A stretch of DNA of 5,153 nucleotides, taken from the NCBI GenBank assembly GCA_946060825.1, contig CAMGPO010000110.1, positions 1 to 5,153 on the forward strand. The letters are read 5' to 3'. Made by a program: the position numbers and the translations under genes. Below, piece after piece: positions 1 to 5,153 of this stretch. The notes under the pieces are model-generated. The model did not search any database, had not been told where the DNA came from, and was given only the letters and a program-made list of their open reading frames with translations. The DNA comes from an uncultured Clostridia bacterium (lineage in GTDB: Bacteria; Bacillota; Clostridia; Oscillospirales; Oscillospiraceae). Within the stretch, counting starts at the first letter, position 1; each line of letters starts with the position of its first letter.

Positions 1-1
1 T

Positions 2-37
2 CCCTCCCGGTTCAAGTACCTCAAGGACTGCCTGTGA
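2..37 (+). CDS. C-terminal fragment of an unidentified upstream gene
   Basis: Read from base 2, the sequence gives eleven codons (PSRFKYLKDCL) and a TGA stop at 35-37. Every one of these codons ends in G or C, matching the strong bias of the confirmed genes here, whereas the bases after the stop turn AT-rich at once. That makes a true gene end likely. The fragment is too short to name a family. It does not obviously look like the end of PlsX or RpmF, which often precede acpP in Firmicutes. The acpP promoter follows 19 bases later, so this gene probably belongs to a separate transcript. Confidence 0.45.
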   Translation, partial: PSRFKYLKDCL

Positions 38-45
38 GTCTTCAC

Positions 46-84
46 AAAAAATTTTCTTGACATTGGCGCAAAATACCGTATCAT
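46..84 (+). promoter_or_regulatory. Sigma-70-type promoter for acpP, with an A/T-rich UP-like stretch
   Basis: A perfect -35 box TTGACA (57-62) is followed after 16 bases by TATCAT (79-84), five of six matches to the -10 consensus. An A6T4 run (46-55) lies just upstream of the -35, where an UP element would sit. Transcription would start near base 91, leaving a leader of about 68 nt. The short inverted repeat ATAC-C-GTAT (73-81) overlaps the -10 box and could be an operator half-match, but it is too short to assign to FapR or any other regulator. Confidence 0.75.
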
Positions 85-158
85 AAACAGAGAAAATATG
101 ATTGTAAGGGCAGGGCCGCGCCTGCGGCTGCCGCCTGATTTTCCGGAGGTAGAACCGA

Positions 159-374
159 ATGTTTGAGAAAATTTGTGATTATCTTTCCAAGCAGCTGGAC
201 ATTGCAAAGGAGAGCATCAACGAGGACACCACCTTCGAGAGCCTGGGCATCGATTCCCTGGACATCGTGGAGATGGTTGTGGATCTCGAGGACGAGCTGG
301 GCATCGAGCTGGAGCTGAACGACAAGATCACCACGATCGGCGAACTGGCTGAATTTGTGGAGAGCAAACTGTAA
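159..374 (+). CDS. acpP: Acyl carrier protein
   Basis: This 71-residue acidic protein carries growing acyl chains as thioesters during cytosolic type II fatty-acid synthesis. The family signature is clear: GIDSLDIVEMV at residues 30-40, with Ser33 of the DSL motif as the site where AcpS attaches 4'-phosphopantetheine. The acidic helix II that docks partner enzymes follows (DIVEMVVDLEDELGIELE). Length is normal for the family (70-80 residues). The ATG is fixed by a strong ribosome binding site, GGAGGT at 145-150, eight bases upstream. The gene has its own promoter at 57-84. No other fatty-acid gene is visible beside it, although in many Firmicutes acpP sits with plsX or the fab genes. No terminator is seen after the stop, so transcripts may run into the SRP RNA. 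Confidence 0.97.
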   Translation: MFEKICDYLSKQLDIAKESINEDTTFESLGIDSLDIVEMVVDLEDELGIELELNDKITTIGELAEFVESKL

Positions 375-398
375 AAGATAACTACATAGCGCAAATCG

Positions 399-429
399 CT
401 TGTCACAGACGAATCCGGCCTGTGACAAG
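399..429 (+). other. Perfect hairpin overlapping the 5' end of the SRP RNA
   Basis: CTTGTCACAG (399-408) and CTGTGACAAG (420-429) are exact inverted repeats with an 11-base loop. No T-run follows, so this is not a standard terminator for acpP. Its right arm is also the 5' strand of the SRP RNA closing helix, so the two structures exclude each other. The left arm shares CTTGTCA with the true 3' strand of that helix (697-703). It may be a processing signal or a folding intermediate of the precursor; its function is inferred only. Confidence 0.6.
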
Positions 430-715
430 GTCGCACTAGTTGGGGAGATAGCGGTGCCCTGTAACCTGCAATCCGCTATAGCAGGGATGAATTCCCGCCC
501 CAGGGCTTACACTGTGCTGTCTGACCCAGGTAAGCGGCGATGAGGAACCGGTCCTGCGCAACGGAATCCCGTGAACCATGTCAGGCGGGGAACCGAGCAG
601 CATTAAGCGGATCCTTTCGTGTGCCGCGGGGTAGCCGTTTCTGAGCTGGCTGCCTGGGTAACGGGTGTAGTGTGGGTTCAAAGGCGGGTGTGCGATCTTG
701 TCATGGGCCGGGTTT
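411..715 (+). ncRNA. ffs: Signal recognition particle RNA, bacterial large type (scRNA, 6S/4.5S-like)
   Basis: This is the RNA core of the signal recognition particle, which with Ffh and FtsY delivers nascent membrane proteins to the translocon. The Alu domain is recognisable from AGCGGTGCCCTGTAACCTGC (450-469), very like the B. subtilis scRNA; AGCGG (450-454) pairs with CCGCT (473-477). The S domain shows GGTCCTGCGCAACGG (550-564), then the Ffh-binding helix 8: GTCAGG, a GGAA tetraloop (589-592), and AGCAGC (596-601), followed by GTGCCGCGGGGTAGCC (620-635). The ends pair without interruption, 411-436 with 690-715, giving 26 bp with five G-U pairs. The strongest part is 423-436/690-703, so a mature RNA of about 280 nt is likely, with the outer duplex trimmed. 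RNase III does this to B. subtilis pre-scRNA. No convincing promoter is seen directly upstream. Placement just before dnaX matches B. subtilis scr. Confidence 0.93.
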
Positions 716-719
716 TGCC

Positions 720-748
720 TTGCCAAACAGGGGAGGATTTGCTAAAAT
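720..748 (+). promoter_or_regulatory. Promoter of the dnaX-ebfC-recR operon
   Basis: TTGCCA (720-725, five of six -35 matches) is followed after exactly 17 bases by TAAAAT (743-748, five of six -10 matches). The preceding TGC (740-742) makes it an extended -10. Transcription would start near 755, only about 16 bases before the dnaX GTG and just ahead of the ribosome binding site. The promoter begins five bases after the last paired base of the SRP RNA. Confidence 0.7.
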
Positions 749-770
749 AGGCGGAGAAGGGGGAAGCATC

Positions 771-2381
<1,611 letters not shown>

Positions 2382-2409
2382 AAATTTGAAATAAAAGGAG
2401 AAGGAAACG

Positions 2410-2751
2410 ATGGCAAAAGGCGGATATCGCGGCGGCCCCATGGGCGGCGGCGTCAACATGAACATGATCCGGCAGGCCCAGAAGATGCAGCAGGAGATGC
2501 TGAAGATGCAGGCCGAGATGGAGACGAAGGAGTATTCGGCCACCGCCGGCGGCGGCGTCGTGTCGGCGGCGGTCAACGGCAAGCACGAGCTGCTGCGCCT
2601 GACCATCGATCCCGAGGCCGTGGATCCCGACGACGTCGAAATGCTCCAGGATATGGTGATCGCGGCGGTCAACGAGGCCATGCGCAAGGCCGAGAGCGAC
2701 GCCTCTGCCTCCATGTCCAAGCTGACCGGCGGCATGAATCTGGGCTTCTGA
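2410..2751 (+). CDS. ybaB: YbaB/EbfC family nucleoid-associated DNA-binding protein
   Basis: This 113-residue protein belongs to the YbaB/EbfC family (B. subtilis YaaK), small dimeric proteins that bind DNA and associate with the nucleoid. Their exact role beside dnaX and recR is still unclear. The family core is visible: a helix rich in Met, Gln and Lys (IRQAQKMQQEMLKMQAEM, about 20-37), then GGGVVSAAVNGKHELLRLTIDPE with the beta-strand pattern typical of YbaB, then the helix VIAAVNEAMRKAES. A Gly/Met-rich N-terminus (residues 1-17) precedes the core and is probably disordered. The ATG follows an AAGGAG site (2395-2400) nine bases upstream. The gene starts 28 bases after dnaX, and its TGA shares one base with the recR ATG, so the three are one transcript. 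Confidence 0.95.
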   Translation: MAKGGYRGGPMGGGVNMNMIRQAQKMQQEMLKMQAEMETKEYSATAGGGVVSAAVNGKHELLRLTIDPEAVDPDDVEMLQDMVIAAVNEAMRKAESDASASMSKLTGGMNLGF

Positions 2752-3353
2752 TGAACGGATTTCCCGCCGCCCTGGAGCGGCTGACCGAACAGTTTGCCCG
2801 GCTGCCCGGCATCGGCAGCAAGACCGCCCAGCGGCTGGCCTTTCACGTCATGGCTCTCCCGGAGGAGGACGCGAAGGAGTTTGCCGCGGCGATCCTCGAC
2901 GCCAAACAGGCCATCCACACCTGCCCCGTCTGCCAGAACATGACCGACCGGGACATCTGCCCCATCTGCGACGATCCCCGGCGGGACAAGTCGGTGATCT
3001 GCGTGGTGGCGGAGCCGAAGGATGTCATCGCCATGGAGCGGGCCCGGGAGTACCAGGGCCTCTACCATGTGCTCCACGGCGTGATCTCGCCCCTGAACCA
3101 CATGGGGCCGGACGACATCCGCATCCGGGAGCTGCTCGCCCGCGTGGGCGAGGGCGGCGTCCGGGAGGTCATCATGGCCACGAACCCCGACACCGAGGGC
3201 GAGGCCACGGCCATGTACATTTCGCGGCTGCTGCGGCCGTTAGAGGTCCGGGTGACCCGCCTGGCCTACGGCATCCCCATGGGCAGCCAGCTCGAGTACG
3301 CCGACGATGTGACCCTGCTCCGCGCCCTCCAGGGCCGGAGAGAGATGGACTGA
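2751..3353 (+). CDS. recR: Recombination mediator protein RecR
   Basis: RecR acts with RecO and RecF in cytosolic gap repair, helping RecA replace SSB on single-stranded DNA. The 200-residue length is normal. Domains in order are an N-terminal helix-hairpin-helix with LPGIGSKTAQRLAF (18-31), a zinc finger with Cys58, Cys61, Cys70 and Cys73, a Toprim domain from about residue 81 with VVAEP (Glu88) and ATNPDTEGEATAMY (143-156), and the C-terminal GIPMGSQLEYADDVTL segment (174-189). The ATG overlaps the ybaB stop by one base (TGATG, 2749-2753). No Shine-Dalgarno sequence lies at a useful distance; the nearest purine-rich stretch is too far upstream. Translation therefore probably depends on ribosomes finishing ybaB, which would tie the amounts of the two proteins. 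Operon transcription likely ends at the terminator at 3538-3569. Confidence 0.97.
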   Translation: MNGFPAALERLTEQFARLPGIGSKTAQRLAFHVMALPEEDAKEFAAAILDAKQAIHTCPVCQNMTDRDICPICDDPRRDKSVICVVAEPKDVIAMERAREYQGLYHVLHGVISPLNHMGPDDIRIRELLARVGEGGVREVIMATNPDTEGEATAMYISRLLRPLEVRVTRLAYGIPMGSQLEYADDVTLLRALQGRREMD

Positions 3354-3382
3354 CGGCGTGCCGGGCCGTCGCGCCCTACAGA
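3352..3382. repeat. GC-rich palindrome at the recR end, possible repeat remnant
   Basis: GACGGC (3352-3357) pairs with GCCGTC (3365-3370) around a seven-base loop, overlapping the recR stop codon. On the minus strand the segment begins CTGTAGGGCGCGACGG, resembling a TGTAGGGG-type GC palindrome that I recall from intergenic regions of gut Clostridia. No T-run follows, so it is a poor terminator. The repeat assignment rests on memory. Confidence 0.35.
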
Positions 3383-3392
3383 AAAACCTTCC

Positions 3393-3471
3393 TGTCATTC
3401 TGAGGAATGAAATGACGAAGAATCTCTTGCACCCGGCTCCGAAAGGATTCTTCGCTTCGCTCAGAATGACA
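3393..3471. repeat. Palindromic intergenic repeat (TGTCATTCTGAG...CTCAGAATGACA)
   Basis: The outer arms TGTCATTCTGAG (3393-3404) and CTCAGAATGACA (3460-3471) are exact inverted repeats of 12 bases. Inside them GAAGAATC (3417-3424) and GATTCTTC (3446-3453) are a second exact pair. The element resembles the common TGTCATTCTGAGCGAAGCGAAGAATCT-type palindrome found between genes in many Firmicutes and other phyla. The left unit has a diverged middle (3405-3416) where the right unit has GCTTCG (3454-3459). It encodes no protein and looks like a REP/MITE-like sequence. In recR read-through RNA it would fold into a long hairpin. Confidence 0.75.
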
Positions 3472-3489
3472 TGAGGGGTGGGCGCAGAA

Positions 3490-3520
3490 GATTCTTCGGC
3501 CTGCGGCCTCAGAATGACAT
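3490..3520. repeat. Second, half copy of the same intergenic repeat
   Basis: GATTCTTC (3490-3497) and CTCAGAATGACAT (3508-3520) repeat, in direct orientation, the right half of the element at 3446-3471. The middle differs: GGCC-TGC-GGCC (3498-3508) can form its own small hairpin, whereas the first copy has GCTTCG. No matching left half precedes it, so it is a partial unit 18 bases after the full one. Confidence 0.7.
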
Positions 3521-3537
3521 CGATACCGTTTCTGTGG

Positions 3538-3569
3538 GGCGGGACCTGCGGGTCCCGCCGCTTGTTTTT
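3538..3569 (+). terminator. Rho-independent terminator after recR
   Basis: GGCGGGACC (3538-3546) pairs perfectly with GGTCCCGCC (3551-3559) around a TGCG loop, and GCTTG then TTTTT (3565-3569) follow. This is a strong intrinsic terminator for the dnaX-ybaB-recR operon, though five bases separate stem and T-run. It lies only 19 bases before the alpha-amylase ATG, so any amylase promoter must be upstream of it, or amylase mRNA arises by read-through. It could therefore act as an attenuator. Confidence 0.75.
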
Positions 3570-3588
3570 CCCGAGAAAGGAACCTTGC

Positions 3589-5034
3589 ATGGAACAAAAG
3601 ACCTTACTGCAATATTTTGAATGGTATCTCCCCGAGGACGCCGGGCACTGGCGCAGGGCGGCTGCCGACGCGCACCACCTCCGGAGCCTCGGCTTCACCG
3701 ACATTTGGCTTCCTCCGGCCTACAAGGCCACCGGCGGCGTCCACGACGTGGGCTACGGCGTCTACGACCTCTACGCCCTCGGAGAATTCGACCAGAAGGG
3801 CGGCGTGCCGACCAAATACGGCACGAAGGACGAATACCTCTCGGCCATCCGCGCCCTGCAGGGAGCGGGGCTGTCGGTCCTGGCCGACATCGTCCTCAAC
3901 CACAAAATGGGCGCAGACTACAGCGAGGTTGTGGACGCCGAGACCTGCGCCGCCTGGAACCGGAATCAGGAGTCGCCGGACAAGCGGGAGATCTGCGCCT
4001 GGACAGGCTTCTCCTTCCCCGGACGGGCCGGGAAATACTCCGGTTTTCAGTGGAACCACACCCACTTCGACGGCGTGGACTGGGACGACCGGCGTAAGCA
4101 GCACGAGATCTTCCAGCTCGAGGGCAAGTCCTGGGACAACGAGGTGGACGGCGAGAACGGCAACTACGACTACCTGATGGGCGCCGACCTCGATATGGGC
4201 AACCCGGAGGTGGTCGCGGAGCTGGACCGCTGGGGTGCCTGGTATCTCGGGATGACCGGCGTGGACGGCTTCCGGCTCGACGCGGTCAAGCACATCCGCT
4301 TCACCTTCTACACCCACTGGCTCGAAACGCTGCGCCGGGACAGCGGCCGGCCGCTATGGGCCGTGGGGGAATACTGGAGCCCGGAGCTGGGCAGCCTGAC
4401 CCACTATCTCGACCGCTGCGGCAATGTCATGTCCCTCTTTGACGTGCCGCTCCACGCCAACTTTGCCGCCGCCTCCTCCTGCGGCGGGACCTTCGACCTG
4501 CGGCGCATCTTCGCCGGGACGCTGACGGAGGCGCGGCCTTCACGGGCCGTCACCTTTGTGGACAATCACGATACCCAGCCGGGCCAGGCCCTCCAGTCCT
4601 GGGTGGAGCCGTGGTTCAAGCCCCTGGCCTACGCCATGATTCTGCTGCGGCAGGCGGGCACGCCCTGCGTGTTCTACGGCGACCTCTACGGCATTCCCCA
4701 CGACGGCATCAAACCGGTCGAAGGGCTGGAAGCGCTGCTTCGGGCGCGGCAGGAGCGGGCCTGGGGCGAGCAGACCGATTACTTCGACGACTGCAACATC
4801 GTGGGCTGGACCAGGAGCGGCGACAGTGCCCATCCCGGCTCCGGTCTGGCGGTGCTGCTCTCCGACGGCCCCGGTGGCGAAAAAACCATGTGCATGGGCG
4901 TGGCCTTCGCGGGCCGGACCTTCGTGGATCTTCTGGGGAACTGTGCGGGTACCGTGACGCTGGACGAGAGCGGCTGCGGTGAATTCCGCACCGGGGGTGG
5001 CTCCGTGTCAGTCTGGGTCCCGGCGGGAGAATAA
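3589..5034 (+). CDS. Cytoplasmic alpha-amylase, GH13 (Bacillus liquefying type, subfamily 5)
   Basis: Hydrolyses internal alpha-1,4 bonds of starch, glycogen or maltodextrins. The ATG at 3589 gives 481 residues starting MEQKTLLQYFEWYLPED and follows AAAGGA (3576-3581) by seven bases; the frame is open from 3478, but that extension crosses the terminator and repeats. There is no signal peptide, as in E. coli AmyA, so it should act inside the cell. It aligns closely with mature B. licheniformis amylase, even in numbering: nucleophile Asp231 in GFRLDAVKH, acid/base Glu261 in AVGEYW, and Asp328 in FVDNHD. Region I is DIVLNH (100-105) and region V LMGADLD (196-202). Metal-site equivalents Asn104, Asp161, Asp183, Asp194, Asp200 and His235 are all present, so it should be active. 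Domain B spans about 105-205 and domain C about 390-481. Nine cysteines fit a reducing compartment. Codon use matches its neighbours. Its neighbours suggest no functional link. Confidence 0.95.
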   Translation: MEQKTLLQYFEWYLPEDAGHWRRAAADAHHLRSLGFTDIWLPPAYKATGGVHDVGYGVYDLYALGEFDQKGGVPTKYGTKDEYLSAIRALQGAGLSVLADIVLNHKMGADYSEVVDAETCAAWNRNQESPDKREICAWTGFSFPGRAGKYSGFQWNHTHFDGVDWDDRRKQHEIFQLEGKSWDNEVDGENGNYDYLMGADLDMGNPEVVAELDRWGAWYLGMTGVDGFRLDAVKHIRFTFYTHWLETLRRDSGRPLWAVGEYWSPELGSLTHYLDRCGNVMSLFDVPLHANFAAASSCGGTFDLRRIFAGTLTEARPSRAVTFVDNHDTQPGQALQSWVEPWFKPLAYAMILLRQAGTPCVFYGDLYGIPHDGIKPVEGLEALLRARQERAWGEQTDYFDDCNIVGWTRSGDSAHPGSGLAVLLSDGPGGEKTMCMGVAFAGRTFVDLLGNCAGTVTLDESGCGEFRTGGGSVSVWVPAGE

Positions 5035-5059
5035 GATAGCAACGTCGTTCCGTCGTGCC

Positions 5060-5146
5060 CCCCTCCGGCCCTTCGGGCCACTTCCTCGGCGCTGCTGCAT
5101 CTGCCACCGGCAGCGCAGCGCCTCGTCACCTCAAGGGGAGGCTTTT
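5060..5146. repeat. GC-rich multi-hairpin intergenic repeat, possible weak amylase terminator
   Basis: Three palindromes follow the amylase stop. GGCCC-TTC-GGGCC (5067-5079) is a tight hairpin. GGCGCTGC (5088-5095) pairs with GCAGCGCC (5115-5122) and encloses the perfect hairpin CTGCC-ACC-GGCAG (5101-5113). Then CCTC (5129-5132) pairs with GAGG (5138-5141), followed by CTTTT. CCTCC (5062-5066) and GGAGG (5137-5141) could bracket the whole. The CCTCCGGCCC...CCTCAAGGGGAGGC outline resembles a repeat I recall from gut Oscillospiraceae. Only a four-base stem precedes the T-run, so termination here would be weak. No coding region is seen after 5034. Confidence 0.5.
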
Positions 5147-5153
5147 CGGGTTT

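Noticed and set aside
436..726. Small protein on the minus strand opposite the SRP RNA
   Set aside because: The region is explained by conserved SRP RNA structure, and the frame has no ribosome binding site support or recognisable similarity.
672..770. Longer N-terminus for DnaX from an upstream GTG
   Set aside because: The extra 33 residues do not resemble DnaX, overlap the SRP RNA and its promoter-proximal region, and lack a ribosome binding site. MYQALYRKYRP at 771 is the conserved start.
3393..3520. CRISPR array
   Set aside because: The repeated units are palindromic half-elements with unequal spacing and variable centres, and only about three are present; no cas gene is nearby.
3478..3588. 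Longer N-terminus for the amylase from 3478, possibly a signal peptide
   Set aside because: The 37 extra residues are read through a repeat and a terminator stem, have no proper signal-peptide layout, and the ATG at 3589 has a good ribosome binding site.
3604..4317. Minus-strand frame of 237 codons inside the amylase
   Set aside because: It is a shadow of GC-biased codons opposite a fully supported GH13 gene.

Overview
The window looks like chromosomal DNA from a GC-rich member of the Clostridia, most likely an Oscillospiraceae/Ruminococcaceae-type gut Firmicute. Four things point there: the scr-dnaX-yaaK-recR gene order known from Bacillus subtilis, a Bacillus-type large SRP RNA with an Alu domain, codons that mostly end in G or C, and intergenic palindromic repeats of kinds I remember from gut Clostridia. 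The genus cannot be fixed from the sequence alone.

Layout, all on the + strand. Bases 2-37 are the last codons of an unidentified gene. A good sigma-70-type promoter (57-84) and a leader of about 68 nt precede acpP (159-374), the acyl carrier protein. No terminator is visible before the SRP RNA (about 411-715), whose ends can form an uninterrupted 26-bp helix. A second promoter (720-748) begins right after that RNA and serves dnaX (771-2381, GTG start), followed by the YbaB/EbfC nucleoid-associated protein (2410-2751) and recR (2751-3353, overlapping by 1 base). These three form a DNA replication and repair operon. Bases 3354-3537 hold palindromic repeats, and a strong intrinsic terminator follows (3538-3569). 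Only 19 bases after its T-run, a cytoplasmic-type GH13 alpha-amylase begins (3589-5034). The window ends in another GC-rich hairpin repeat (5060-5146).

Function. acpP supplies the acyl carrier for fatty-acid synthesis. The SRP RNA with Ffh targets membrane proteins. DnaX is the clamp-loader subunit of DNA polymerase III. RecR works with RecO/RecF in loading RecA at gaps. EbfC/YbaB is a DNA-binding protein that travels with these two. The amylase is an unrelated metabolic gene that probably degrades internal glycogen or imported maltodextrins.

No clearly new system is present. The items most worth a second look are the alternative pairing at the SRP RNA 5' end, the terminator directly in front of the amylase with no promoter seen after it, and the repeat clusters around the amylase.
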